Below, piece after piece: positions 1 to 11,544 of a stretch of 64,000 nucleotides of DNA (positions are counted from its first letter, which is position 1; each line of letters opens with the position of its first letter). The notes under the pieces were generated by a model that saw nothing but the letters and a program-made list of their open reading frames with translations, was not told where the DNA came from and searched no databases. This stretch comes from Arenicola marina (lineage: Eukaryota > Annelida > Polychaeta > Arenicolidae). Made by a program: the position numbers and the translations under genes. The stretch spans positions 4,842,318 through 4,906,317 of the forward strand of contig OZ025265.1 in assembly GCA_964019135.1 (NCBI GenBank), given 5' to 3'.

Positions 1-502
1 CACGCTATAGTTCACAGCCTACTCCACAAGTCCATTCAACCCCCTACCTACACGCTAGAGGCCACAGCCTCCTCCACAAGTCCAATCAACACCCTACCTA
101 TACCATATAGGCCACAGCCTCCTCCACAAATCTAGTCAACCCCCTACCTACACCCTATAGGCCACAGCCTCCTCCACAAATCCAGTCAACCCCCTACCTA
201 CACGCTATAGGCCACACTCTCCTCCCCAAATCCATTCAACCCCCTACCCACACGCTATAGGCCACAAGCTCTTCCCCAAGTCCAATCAACCCCCTACCTA
301 CACGTTATAGGCCACAACCTCCTCCCCAAGTCCATTCAGCCCCCTACCTGCACGCTATAGTTCACAGCCTACTCCACAAGTCCATTCAACCCCCTACCTA
401 CACGCTAGAGGCCACAGCCTACTCCACAAGTCCAACCAACGCCCTACCTACACACTATAGGCCACAGCTTCCTCCACAAGTCCAATCAACCCCCTACCTA
501 CT
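1..502. repeat. 50-bp minisatellite, about 10 copies, open at the window edge
   Basis: Ten head-to-tail units of 50 bp are visible, each containing the cores GGCCACAGCCTCCTCCACAA and CAACCCCCTACCTA. Units differ from one another by a few substitutions (CACGCTATAG against CACGCTAGAG, TCCATTC against TCCAATC). The first base of the window is already inside a unit, so the array probably extends further left. It ends near 502, where the sequence changes to CTCGCCGGAT. Fifty is not a multiple of three and stops occur, so there is no coding potential. Confidence 0.95.
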
Positions 503-742
503 CGCCGGATTTGACCGGAAGTCTAGGAGACGTGGCAAAACCTGTTCATCATCACTGTCACATCGGACGCCGCAATTCTTCAACCAAGTCACTGATGTAC
601 CCACTGCTTCTACCCTGTGGGCACAGGTTGATATCGGGCAGGTGCACCTCTACCTCGTGGACATGATAGCCAAGAAAAAACGTCCACGATATAATAAACG
701 AACAAAGCCCGATTCATGTTTTTCCCGCAATGATTCCCGCCG
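503..742. other. Unassigned intergenic DNA
   Basis: This stretch lies between the 50-bp array and a dispersed repeat. I see no open frame of note, no RNA gene and no tandem structure. The last 100 bp may belong to the dispersed repeat that follows: GACATGATAGCC here resembles GAGATGATAGCC near 46,080, but the match is short. Confidence 0.5.
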
Positions 743-920
743 ACCGGTCTCCAAGAGGTATAGATTACAAGCGGCCAGTGTCGCCTGAAGTGATCGCGTG
801 GATGGCTTTAGCAGCGCTACGATATCCCAGGGCGCTAATTGACGAGATGTGCCCTCCAGTTTTGGGTGTGCATCGTTACATTATTCCTTTTGTACGATGT
901 GTATTGTTGGTGCCCTGAGG
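743..920 (+). repeat. Dispersed repeat, copy 1 (pair at 46,168-46,345)
   Basis: Two conserved segments are shared with 46,168-46,345 in the same order and orientation. One is CCAAGAGGTA followed by AGATTA near the start. The other is a longer one near the end containing GGGTGTGCATCGT, and both copies close at GGTGCC(C/G)TGAG. The middle is diverged. A 62-codon open frame (730-918) crosses it but is not kept open in the second copy, so I treat this as an old transposon fragment of unknown class and not a gene. Confidence 0.6.
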
Positions 921-1236
921 ACCGAGCTTTCCGAAGTCTTTGTACTATATGCCATTAATACAAACGTATGTTGTCAGGACTATTGTCGGCGTCAGGTCTA
1001 ATAAGAAGACATTTTAGGTAAAAAAATGTCGGGGGTCAGCCTCGATCCACATATGAAAGGGTCAAGGCGTTAAGCCTAGCTCACACTGTGCGGTGTTGGC
1101 GACGGTTTACCCCGGTCCTCCCCGGTCCTTCCCGGTCTATATACTGGGACGAACCGGGGCCATCTCGCAATATTTTGGCGCGAAAACAGTAGGCCACGGT
1201 GTTACTACGGTGCTGGTTCATTCATACAGTCTTTAC
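921..1236. other. Unassigned intergenic DNA
   Basis: No gene or array is visible. A short imperfect duplication of CCCCGGTCCT/CCCGGTCCTT lies at about 1,111-1,135, next to TATATACTGGGACG. Homology to the right-hand inverted block begins just after this stretch. Confidence 0.5.
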
Positions 1237-1832
1237 TTTAAATAACTCATACAGCAATAATTTTCTTGGGAATTATAAACAAATATTTTGATTGGGAATG
1301 ATGCATTTATATTATTATCATATAAGTACATGTTGTTCAGCGTCATGTTTGGCCAAAATAGTGCATATCATGTGGGAAACTGTGGCTTTTTTAAGCACAC
1401 CGTCATCAACATTTGCACATTACGGCAATTGGTTTTCCTTTTAACATGTAATGACACACCTGTTTTTAATCAAGTTAACATTTACACAGTCACACAATGT
1501 GACCTGAACATCTTGCCGAAATATTTCCAAAATGCAGTGAAAAATGTCTGTATGACTAGCCTTAATTACTTACTACATGCTTGCTTAAAATTATCGCGCC
1601 ATGTCGAAACCAATTGAGTTTTTACATGCGGAAAAATGTAGAAAAGACATATCCGAGCGTATCCACCTGGCAGAAGGTGACAACCGTGCGTACTACATGA
1701 TTAACATGTACGTTAATCTCTGTCGCTTGTTGTTTTGAAAATTAATATTAGCGTAGTAATGTGGACACGATTCAACACTAACGGAAACTCATGTGTATTT
1801 TGAAATCTTAAAACAAATGGCGTAAGGTTATT
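1237..1832 (+). repeat. Inverted duplication, left arm, block A
   Basis: The reverse complement of 24,216-24,775 aligns along this whole block. Shared anchors are ACAGCAATAATTTTCTTGG near the start, ATGATGCATTTATATT with ATCATATAAGT after it, GAAACCAAT with TTTTTACATGC in the middle, and AACACTAACGGAAA near the end. Identity by eye is about 75-85 percent. A 109-codon frame (1,288-1,617) crosses the block, but the other copy has frameshifting indels, so it is judged non-coding. Confidence 0.85.
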
Positions 1833-2590
1833 GTAGCGAGCGCAAGCGAGCTCTTAAGGTAACATGCACGCATTATCAAAGTCTATTTCAAGCATAGGCT
1901 TAGGACTTTCATTTCGCGTAACAGCCCCCATGAGATGTTTCTGAGTAAGGAGCAAATTTCCCCGCCACCAGAAAATAATCCCCTAAACACTGGTCGAAAT
2001 GTGTTTTGTCAAGTCTTAAATAATTAAATTATCTACCTGAAAAAGTTAACTGATAAATTATTGAAACGCTGAAACTTCATTTACGCTTTAAATGACAATA
2101 TATTTATGAGTTCAACGATCCGCGCCGCACTAACTATTCCTTGCCACACTCCCGGGAGAGGGCGCTCGGGCTGTATTCTACAAGCCAGACTGGTGCCCGA
2201 CCTGCTACTGACAGTTTCCGCTTTCACTGACTGGTTCGCGTTCACATGCACAATCGCCCATGAAAAACGGAACGCCACCTACCGGCATCGTAAACTATGA
2301 GCGTCTCCGTTTAACAAAATGGCTGGTCGTCTGCTAGCTTTGCTCACCTGCTCACTTAAACTGCTTGAAATCACCATTTTGCAAAGAAAATTAACAGACC
2401 AGAAACTGATAATGCGATGAAACAACGATCACAGATAAGTGTTACTTAATTCATTGTGCAAAATTGTTTTTGTAATTTTTCAAGCCATTCGCCAGTTGTT
2501 CTCTTGAAATACAACGCCACAAGGTTGGAGGCTATTTGTTGACCTGCTTTCGCACTCTGGCAACTGTCTGTCTGTCCGTCTGACAGCAGA

Positions 2591-2609
2591 GCTGAGCCTT
2601 AGGCTCAGC
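2591..2609. repeat. Short perfect palindrome
   Basis: GCTGAGCC and GGCTCAGC are separated by TTA. It lies inside the left-arm insertion, just after a (CTGT/CCGT) pyrimidine-rich run. It could be a hairpin within the insertion, but it is short enough to be incidental. Confidence 0.6.
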
Positions 2610-2679
2610 TGTTGAACTGGCTGCATTGCCACCCGTCGGCGTCGGTGTGGTCAGCGTGACTAATTTTTACTGTCTCGAG

Positions 2680-2745
2680 CTGTCACCGTGTCAAACACAC
2701 ACCGTCACTGTGTCAGACACACACACAGTCACTGCGTCAGTGTCA
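2680..2745. repeat. Short GTGTCA/ACACAC-rich tandem stretch
   Basis: Two to three imperfect units contain CACCGTCACTGTGTCA and ACACACAC. It is low-complexity sequence inside the left-arm insertion, with no other significance seen. Confidence 0.6.
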
Positions 2746-4871
2746 ATGAAAACCCTGGCAATTTTACTGTCACCTAATTTTAGCCTAGCCTAGCCGCATG
2801 ACTAATAATTTTCAATTTCAGGCTGACCAGGCTAGCTTGGATGCAGGGAAAGGGGGGTGGGGTCATCCACTTCCCTTGAAATGTTATGCCCTGGCAGTAC
2901 AAAAGTGCCAAGAAAATGTGGGGTGGGGGGCTGCAGGCAGACTGGCCCCACAACCAAAGGCCTCTTCAATCTCTCTGGACCAGCCACTACTCACAATCAG
3001 ATGGAAAATATTAACAATAATTTTGTTCGCAAAATCCAAGGCTAAAATGTATGTGTTCCTTTTCTAATTTCTTCAGCGCTGATAAAGATAAATGAATAAC
3101 ATTGGGATAATTATTATGCATAGTCTCAGAGTGACACAAAAATAATGCTATTGGCAATTGATATGCCAAAAACCATTTCCATAAACAATTGTCAATCGCA
3201 TTAGACTGATTACACGAGCGGTAAAAGCCTGGAAAAAACGCAAAGTAGTTTGCTTAGAATCTTGCAAAAAAAGTTATCTATTTATACAACCTTTCGGTAC
3301 AGGTTTTCTCTAATTTATATGAATAAAGTCATCAAGGCAAATTTACTTTAGGTCACCATAAATAAGAAATAATTATATGTGTTATATATATTAAGCATGT
3401 ACATGTATATGTATCAAATCTATAGTTATATACTTAATAGCTGCATGTCATTTATCCACTTGTTGTCTGTTAATTTCGCCTAGTTCTATAAGAGAAATTA
3501 AAAGTGTTTGCCAAAAAAAAGACTGAATAAGTACAATTGCTCAAGTGTTACTGTTAGCCTAAAGTTAATTATTTTGTGCCTGTTTTTTTATTTCCGTTCC
3601 CATATGGAAATGCCAATGGACATTGCATTTATATACATATATATATATAATGGCAGTTAATAGATGCTGATCACTTATAGTAAAATGATTTACACAGACA
3701 GTTAGCATGGTTAGAGTAGTTGTCACATTCAGCTCAGCCAAATATCATGGTTTTATTTCTTATTATACTCAATCTAATTGGCTTCCAACATATCATGTAA
3801 GTTGCGGAGGTGCTAATTACATTCAGGGTTTGAAATTCTGTTGGTCTGAGATTTGGTCAAACTACTGCTAACCACATATTGTCAATTGCTTTATGAACTA
3901 GCACACGAGCATGAAATTGTCTTTCCAGCTTAGTTTACCAGATAAACTTGTTTCTTCACAACCTTAAATTGCATAATGGGATCTTATTATTTCCATGTTT
4001 CATATATATATTAATTTGACCTGACTTTGATAAAGATTGACAATCATTGTCTATATAATATATTCAAATTATATAATTACCATTTATTTGACACAAACAC
4101 ACAAAAACACTGTTTACATTTTTTCAAAGTGACTATTATAGCCAGACTCAAATGTTACACATATCTGGTAATCAGGACCACATGCCTAGTTAAGTGTAGT
4201 TAAGTGGTGCTTTATGGAACGTCTTGTCATACTGTATCAATGTGACTCAATTTTCTTTGTTTGCAAAGTCATGCCCCCAACTCATATATCCTAGAAAGAT
4301 GTGTGATATCTATTCTCCACGAAAAATACAGACATTTAACTTTTCTTTTACTTTCAAGGTTTCATTGTTTTAGTCTAATTTAGTCTAAGTTGGTTCAAGT
4401 TGAATATTATCTTGATGGTTCAATTATGGGGCATTATGATATAATGTAACAATTTAGCGAAAATACAGTTATGAATTCCATATTGTTAACATATAAAGTA
4501 TATCGCACAATCTGCTATTGACCATTTGTAGTTTTTGCATGCCAGTTTTATTTTATTAATGTTCATAGGAGCATACTCAGTATTTCATCACTTATAACTA
4601 TATGTCACTTCAATCTGTGTTATTCGAATTAAACATACAGGCCTACATTTTCATTTGCTTTGACATGCACAGTATGTATATATCCCCCTCAATTTCCGAT
4701 TTCTGTCTGAGTACCAATCTTGTTGAGTTATACATTGTGAATGGATATATTAACGATTATTTAGATCTAGATGAGCTCCACTAGAAATCTGCAACACTTC
4801 TTTTAATAGTAGAACTTTTTTTGACCCGAAAATAGTTGCGCTCGCCCTATTAGGTTTTACCTATATGACAT

Positions 4872-5090
4872 ATTATAGATAAAAACTGCGTGCACATTTA
4901 ATTTGGATCAGCGATTAGGAGTAGTACAGTGAACAGTGTCAGACTATATAATCCGCTTCTAGGCTTTCACAATGCACTATGTAGCGACCAGCACAAAGAA
5001 AAGTCGCAGGCTGCAGAGTGACACAACTAATGTTACCCTTTATGTAAACATTACACTGAAAGGCCGACGGGCCAAGGTATATATGATAGT
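4872..5090 (+). repeat. Inverted duplication, left arm, block B
   Basis: This block aligns with the reverse complement of 24,000-24,215. Anchors are GATAAAA-ACTGC at the left, ATCCGCTTCTA, then CAATGCA-TATGTAGCGACCAG, and CCCTTTATGTAAACAT followed by ACTGAAAGGCCGACGG. The last anchor is 16 of 16 bases between copies. The 72-codon frame at 4,972-5,190 crosses both B and C and is not conserved. Confidence 0.85.
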
Positions 5091-6108
5091 CAACATCATA
5101 AATACAACTTATGGGTACGCAAGCAACAGAAACTTATATAACTCAAAAATATCATGTTATAAATTGTTCTTCATACAGTTTCAATACTAAATGAATAAAA
5201 GCTGGTAAACTGTGTAAATCTTTCTCCCTCTCGGTCTGCATAATTTTACTAAACATATTGTTGCCCATGACGAACTCCGATATTTAACTATTATGCAATG
5301 AGCATGGGAAAAATATATGGTGCATGTATGCAATGTACAGTGTGGATGTATTCTACATGGTTTATATGCGAGCAATAACACAATTGCACGTACATAGAAT
5401 CTTGATTTGAAAAGTTAGCATTTTGATAACAAATAGTTAAGTTTCATAGCGGAATACCGGATCCGACACAAACTGTGTTTGCGAGGGTGGAAGATTCATC
5501 ACGTGATATTCGGGCATCATTGCACAATGTCATATCCAGAATGGCAGAACTCGTCCATTCATCACTTGATGATGTCCATTTCTACGCTGAAGCAGCTGTC
5601 TGATTTAGCCACTACGTCTGAGCCTGGTTAACTGTATCATATTGCCCATCCATTCATCCCGCGTTGCCACTGCCGTCTTCAACCCCATTAACCCTCCTCC
5701 GCCCTGATCCCAAGCACCTCACAGTCTATCTAATCTCCTCCCACGAATCCAATGTTCCACACCGCAATAATATTTCCCACGGCTGCTGTAGAAAAAGTCC
5801 CCTGAGGGTGGTGAGCATGTCCCGTCTCCCATTCCGTGGTCTCTTAGCGCTGCGATGAGCCTGTTAATGGCCAGCAGGCGGAAGCCGTTGATGCCGTCTC
5901 ACTGACGTCGGGGAGCCAGATGGGCAGATGGACTATTGTACGCACCTTTGTGACACTGGAAATGGAATGCAGACAATGGGAAGAATGTATGGAGTCCAGA
6001 CGGGCGGCATCGGTGATTGCAAGTATCCATCGTGAACAGGACTCGCCACGGCCCAGTTGAAAGAGTAGACGGGGGTGAGGATAGGTGGTTATGGGGGGGG
6101 GGGGGGGG
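5091..6108 (+). repeat. Inverted duplication, left arm, block C
   Basis: This is the longest and best-kept block, matching the reverse complement of 19,795-20,846 at roughly 85 percent by eye. Anchors include CATACAGTTTCAATA, GCGAGCAATAACACAATTGC, GGTGGAAGATTCATC, CACAGTCTATCTAA, CCGTGGTCTCTTAGCGCTG and GGAAATGGAATGCAGACAAT. It ends in both copies at a G/C homopolymer; here 16 consecutive G at 6,093-6,108. No frame stays open in both copies. Confidence 0.9.
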
Positions 6109-6444
6109 ACGAGGTGCTAGGCATGGCCTTCGGACGAGGAACTAAAGTCGCAGGTTGGAAAACATATTATGGCGAATTGCGATCGGTTAAATTGATGTAC
6201 CATGAAGGCGAAAGCTAGCTAACCAGAAATGCACAAACGAGACTATAAGAATACCTTGTCACAACATACGTAATGCACTATCGTTGATGAAGACAATAAA
6301 CCACCAGCCATGAACCAGCATGGGATATTTAGAAAAAGTGTTGTGTTTGAACTAACGCATCACCCATGACGACACTAGTGACTTGCTCAAAACCACAAAA
6401 TTATTTTGCAGCATTTATCTCACCTCACGGTGAGCGTTTATAAC
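6109..6444. other. Unassigned DNA between blocks C and D
   Basis: I could not find the counterpart of this 336-bp stretch in the right arm, where the C-D interval is instead occupied by about 2.7 kb that includes the 12-bp minisatellite. No gene or repeat is recognised here. Confidence 0.5.
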
Positions 6445-6860
6445 TGAACCGTGTATGTCTGACTCACAGAGAGGCGGCATCGCTCCTTTCCAGCGTAGAT
6501 AAGTAAGTGTGTGTCAGTTGCTCAACCCTATTCAAGCGACCACGGATATCAAACGTCCCTCTCTGACCCGCATTGAGTCAGAAACACCGGGCCCCACATG
6601 GTATGCTCCTAACGCCATTAATGACGTTAATTATCTCTACCAGTAGAGGTGATGGGGTCAAAACATCAAGGGAATCGTGTTGTAAAACTGGTGTCTGCCA
6701 GTCCAATCGATCGGTGGCATACGGCGGTGGCTATCTCCAAACCCGGCCCCCCCAGTAATGCAAGTTATTTTATATAATGACGGGAATCGTCTGATGATAT
6801 TTTATGTTTATGTGTCTGCCTGGATGACGTCAATGAAAAAACGAACAATGGACCGCATCT
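6445..6860 (+). repeat. Inverted duplication, left arm, block D
   Basis: This matches the reverse complement of 16,630-17,055. Anchors are GAACCGTGTAT, AGAGAGGCGGCA followed by CGCTCC, CCAGCGTAGATAAGT, ACGGATATCAAACGT, TTAATTATCTCT, TGTAAAACTGG followed by GTCTGCC, and TGACGGGAAT followed by TGATGATA. Homology fades near 6,860-6,900. Confidence 0.85.
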
Positions 6861-7144
6861 ATTTGTGGGGATTCGTCCAAATAGCCAGGGGGGTTGTCGT
6901 TTGATTAAGAAAACAAAATGGCTTTACTAGGAATCGCGTGTGCGGGTTGAACTGCGTCTTAGTGTTTTAAATTTGCTACAAAGCTATAGTTCCATTGAAG
7001 ACTTCAGCTTTGATGTACCGCGATGAATGACACACAAAAGAAAAGGGTTCAGACACACTGGATTAGTGTCAAAGCATTGACAACGAAAGGCGTTCATGTT
7101 GCGACCAGGCGGGTCAGCCAGTTATAACTTTCTCCATAATCTAA
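6861..7144. other. Unassigned intergenic DNA
   Basis: This is the start of the spacer between the two arms. I see no open frame beyond chance and no repeat. Confidence 0.45.
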
Positions 7145-7345
7145 CATTGGTCGTCCATGTCATAGCATTGGTCGGCCATGCCCTACCATTGGTTGGCCAT
7201 GTCATAGCATTGGTCGTCCATGTCATAGCATTGGTCGGCCATGTCCTAGCATTGATGGGGTCATGTCCTAGCATTGGTCGGCTATGTCCTAGCATTGGTC
7301 GGCCATGTCCTAGCATTGGTCCGCCATGTCCTAGCATTGGTCGGC
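7145..7345. repeat. 21-bp minisatellite, about 9.5 copies
   Basis: The unit is CATTGGTCGGCCATGTCCTA plus one base, with variants CGTCCATGTCATAG and GGCTATGTCCTAG. Because the period is a multiple of three, frames are open on both strands (96 codons on plus, 94 on minus); these are artefacts of the repeat. Degenerate units reappear at 7,420-7,470 after the hairpin. Confidence 0.9.
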
Positions 7346-7346
7346 T

Positions 7347-7419
7347 TAGCCCCAGTTCTGTGGCTGTAGGACGGGCAAAAATCTGACAGGGCCCGTCTAC
7401 AGCCACAGAACTGGGGCTA
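7347..7419. repeat. Strong hairpin (30/29-bp arms, 14-nt loop) interrupting the 21-bp array
   Basis: The left arm 7,347-7,376 starts TAGCCCCAGTTCTGTGGCTG. The right arm 7,391-7,419 ends with its complement. The arms pair over 29 positions with a single one-base bulge, leaving a 14-nt loop at 7,377-7,390. Units of the minisatellite lie on both sides, so the hairpin sits inside the array. It may be a palindromic insertion or a template-switch product. Confidence 0.9.
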
Positions 7420-7470
7420 TGGTCGGCTATGTTCTAACATAGGGTGGCCATGTCCGGTTGGCCACGCCCG

Positions 7471-9977
7471 GGCAGCAAACCATTTACGCACGGCATGCAC
7501 TCACGAAGACACGACAGTCTACTTCTAAGAAGGCAAACAGGCGAGGATGACACAGATTAATAGTAGGCCAAAAGTTCGTTCGTTGTTTCAATAGGGGATG
7601 CGTCACTGAGTAGAAATTATGTCAATTGGTGATCAAGCAAATAGTTTGAAGGTGAAACCTTACAAGTGCAATTTATGTGCGACTACAGCATGCGTCCGTA
7701 TATCTGTTTAACAAGGTATTTAATATATATATAATACATTTCGCATCTAGTTATAGTTACGTCATATATGTTTTCTTTATATCGCTATATCTGCATACCG
7801 TCTGCATGCGAGCAGGAAAAAGCCGCATGATCTGAAGCTCAATGCTGATTATCGTTGTACTTTTTTGGTCGTCTGGCTTCTCCAGACCGTCTCCGAGCAC
7901 CCTTCTTGGTTCTCTCCGGACATCTCCAGACACTCCAAGCTCTACCACCTATCACTATCGGCATGGCATGTGTTGAGAGTGTTCAAACTGAAATTGTGTT
8001 CTAAATGTCCCTTTCTTCCCCAAACCCCCCAAAAAGCACAAAAGCCTCCTGTTTACCTTTATATGGTTTGGAGAGTAGGTTGAAAGATAGCAAAGCCGAC
8101 AAATGTGTTGGGTGATTATAAAATGATGATTGAAAATTTAGTCAGGACTAACAATTTAGCCTAAATATACATTTATCAAGACATCCTAATGACTTTCACG
8201 CTTGTGTGCCTCATCTGATACATCTTTACATCCTGTCAACCTTTATAGCCCTTTATCAAGTTGACAAGAATCCTGCTGCAATGGCGAGCGCCATTTTATT
8301 CTCCGAACTCGTCCGCAGTTGCTTTTGTGGTACGTTCTCCAGACTCATTCAAACTCTCCACTAGAGAGACCATAAAAGTGCAGCCTATGTCGCGGTGGCT
8401 ATGCCAAGGTCAGAGCTTTTTTGCGTGGGAGGTATGCGTGCTTCATAATGAATCTCCTTGGCCCACGCTATTTGTGTCCCACTGTAAAGCCCATCAAGGT
8501 TACTTTGGAAAGCTTTGGCCAAACGACGCGTCTCATTAGGTGGCGCGATTGGTATTTCCGGATCAACTTATTTTTTCATTTTTTTCTTGATATCCCCCGC
8601 CCCGGTATTGCTATTAATGGTCATTACGTCACCCAGTTAATGATAGACGTATTGACGTAAGACAACTGCCTGATTTCGTTTCTATGAGTCACCCTAGTTT
8701 AGATAAAACCAGGAAAAACAACCTAAACCGATCCTATGTAGATACGCAATAAGCTCTCCTAGCGTAACGTTGACAACCAGCACTAAATAGAGTTGAACCG
8801 TAACGGCTGAACATGACGCAAACAGAGTGAACGCTTTTATAGATACATATCATTATCACATCCAAATTAACTACGGTCATTCTGTCTCAATATTTTATAC
8901 GATATCTTCACAATGCCATAGGTGGCCATGTTATACAACATAATATATATTCCTGTCGTTTCAAGATACAGCAGAAACACTCTTCTTGACTGAACTAATT
9001 GGGTAAGCACTATGTAAGAAACATACCAATATCTATACGATATTTCAATGTGCATTGTGATATTGTTCGAAACCAAGGGTCGATGATGCACTTTTGACGA
9101 GGTGTTCTGAGATGTCCTAAAATCGGTTCACTTTCTTCTTTGTCGTTTTGGGCCCCGTATCCATGGGCTACTAGGGCAACGGCGACGCTGTTTTTATTGC
9201 TTTATTCCTCAATGTTCCCATCGACTGGTGCATTAATAACAAGACAATCATTATAGTATCACCATAATAATGTCGTTGGGATGTCTCCAGTCACTCTGCT
9301 GGTCGCGAGGGCCCATGGTTATCGGACAATCAGTTCCACACGTGCAAAAACTTATCCGCGCTATCAGGGAAACAACGTCCGCTCGCGTGGCAAGCTAAGC
9401 GCACTTTAAGCCGTGAGAGTGTTCGTGAAAATCATTGACAACTACCACAAATTGTCGGCCATCAATGCACTTTAGCTTGGTCCGGAAAACGTGAGATGCC
9501 TCTTCATAGCTTGTTTACGCCTTTCTTTGCAACTGTTGGGATATCAGCCGCTGACCGGCATGTCAAAGGCACACAGATTGTCACACGTTTGGACAGAAGA
9601 TTTAGACAAACACAGGTTACTGACAATCCTGAACCGTATTTTCGCTGGTTCAATGACGTCAGTTGCACAAGGCTTGCTAACACGTGCCTACGACCAGACC
9701 ATTTAAATGAGTCAAAAATGGTATTGTAGATATATTAATATTTTATATTAATTAAATATGGGGAAAATGGATTTGTTCGGCTTTTTGGACGCGATCCAAT
9801 ATAACATGCGAACCAGTTTCCAAAGCGCTGAATGAATGATACTTCTTTTCTAGTTTTATAAACCTTCTTTATTGGGAGAAAATAGCAATTAAATTTCAAG
9901 GTGGAATTCCAGAACAGCAATTCCTGCACACCAATGTCGAATATGGTTTCTCACCAAAATTAGATGATTTAACCCAT
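7471..9977. other. Unassigned spacer DNA, no gene recognised
   Basis: Several frames of 60-92 codons occur (for example 8,261-8,539 and 9,496-9,729), overlapping each other in different frames. None shows a motif I recognise. An AT-rich run lies at about 7,715-7,740. I see no tandem array, no terminal repeats and no RNA gene. Parts may be decayed transposon sequence. Confidence 0.4.
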
Positions 9978-10239
9978 GTGCCATACGTAGACAGGCTTCG
10001 TCTCAGTTTCCAAAGAATCGGTTTTGCAACATCGAAAGTCAAAGCGCAAAACCCTATTGCTCTGCATACCTCGGCAGAAAATGTGGATGTCTTTGTTTCT
10101 CGTCCAATGGCGGCTAGTTACATTCCTTACTGTATCACTTCTTTGTTATTGGGCAAAATCCATCACGCATTTCCACCAGTAACAAAGTTCCTACCCAACA
10201 GTGTGTTGTGCGTTATTACGTTGTTGCGTTTATTTATAT

Positions 10240-10560
10240 ATTTAATGATTGATGCTGTAAGCGGCTTCGACCACTTCCCTATTACGTTTCATGTAACGGG
10301 TGAACTCGATTTCTCCTCGGATATGTTGTCAAGCGACATCACGGCAAAAATAGTTAAGCCGATAACAAGATACAAGTGGGACCCATCCAAAGAGTGTAAT
10401 TTTTGCAAGTTGTTAACTGATACACATGCGACTAATACTTTGAGTCAATTAGACGCGGCGGTGGCTGCCAACGACGTAGCGTGTGCCGTATCCATATTAA
10501 CTGATGTGGTGAAACGAGCCGCGGCAGATATGAAGACGTGTCCTCGATATGAGGCTACGA
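10240..10560 (+). pseudogene. Fragment of a non-LTR retrotransposon ORF2 (end of the endonuclease domain and linker)
   Basis: A frame open from 9,978 to 10,688 (236 codons) contains, from about codon 92, the string SGFDHFPITFHV. This resembles the (S)DHxP closing motif of the endonuclease/exonuclease/phosphatase fold in CR1/Jockey-type retrotransposons. About 35 residues later comes RYKWDPSKECNF, then a leucine-, alanine- and valine-rich helical stretch ending near RAAADMKTC. That is the usual character of the linker before the reverse transcriptase. No reverse transcriptase motif follows, and the first 90 codons of the frame look unrelated. I read it as a dead 5'-and-3'-truncated copy. The family assignment is from memory of the motif and is moderate at best. 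Confidence 0.45.
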
Positions 10561-10688
10561 GTACAGAAGGGACGTTGAGCTACTTCACATTAAGTTCTGT
10601 AAAACGGTTTTGCATATGCCATCTCGAACTCCAAACTGTGCCGTGCTTGGTGAATGTGGGCGAAAACCACTCAGTACAATATATATGA

Positions 10689-11544
10689 CCAGGTGTATAA
10701 AATTTTGGTTACGTTTAACTCAGACCAAGGAACAACGATACAACAAAGGGTGTTATGACACGTTGATTCGTCTCAGCGGTATTGGGAGGCATATTATTAT
10801 ATCCATTTTATTTTAACATCATAGGACAGTGAGTATTTTCTGAATTGTTGATTAATCACATTACAGATGCGAGGCTTCCATCCAGCAATTTGTGGAGATG
10901 ACCTTAAGTAGAGCGCGGCATAGAAACGAGATAAAGCGCTCATATTAATGTCTGTCCTTGACCTTTACGTGCAGGCCGCATCATCCACATACGTCAGGCA
11001 TTAACCCGTTGCCATGACGACCATTAATAGTGATGTGTATCAGAACACTGATCCAGAATTAAAATCGACCTTGACAGTGTTAAGCCATAGAGTGATAGAT
11101 AAATGGAGTATTTCAGCATTCGCAGCAAGTGGCAATTGTTTCAACTCTCAGTTCACCTTATCGATCAGATTAATCTCCTATGACATGCGAGCGTATATTG
11201 TGTCAAATCAGGTGAAAACAGCACGAGATAGCACCGCATCTTACACATGTGGCACCCCTGCATCTGCGTCTCTCTTGTTTAATACCAAATCCCTTTATTT
11301 GCCTCACCATGCACTGAACCTCTTTCAACCATGGCGACCTGGTTTCGTGGGTGTGTGCATCGGCATAATGCCAGGGTGGTTGATATGGATGTGGCAATAG
11401 CACAAACATGTAAAACTTAAGCTGTTCATGCCTGTCATCTTAGAATAAAACAGAGAGAAACAGTTACCAAGATTAGCGGGAAAATTATGACCGAAGCTAA
11501 CTTCATTAATGGCGTGCTGCACCCAGGTCACAAAATAATATTCT
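10689..11544. other. Unassigned DNA
   Basis: A 128-codon frame (11,014-11,400, plus) starts ATGACGACCATTAATAG and overlaps a 68-codon minus-strand frame. Its predicted product has no motif I recognise and no conserved copy in the window. It is left unassigned and not called a gene. No repeat is seen. Confidence 0.4.

Larger units (their letters stand above)
1833..4871. mobile_element. About 3.0-kb AT-rich insertion splitting blocks A and B
   Basis: In the right arm, A and B are adjacent (GGTTATTACGTAGATAAAA, read on the minus strand). Here the same two flanks, GGTTATT and ATTATAGATAAAA, are separated by about 3 kb, so this is an insertion in the left arm or a clean loss in the right. GCGAGCGCAA (1,836-1,845) and its reverse complement TTGCGCTCGC (4,836-4,845) lie near the two ends and may be part of short terminal inverted repeats. 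The interior is AT-rich, especially 3,050-4,800, with no recognisable transposase. An internal palindrome lies at 2,591-2,609. The class is unknown; a non-autonomous DNA transposon is the simplest reading. Confidence 0.5.

Noticed and set aside
1288..1617. 109-codon frame in block A
   Set aside because: The inverted copy at 24,216-24,775 aligns but carries indels and stops in that frame, so it is not under coding constraint.
7096..7406. 96- and 94-codon frames on opposite strands
   Set aside because: Artefacts of the 21-bp minisatellite (seven codons per unit).
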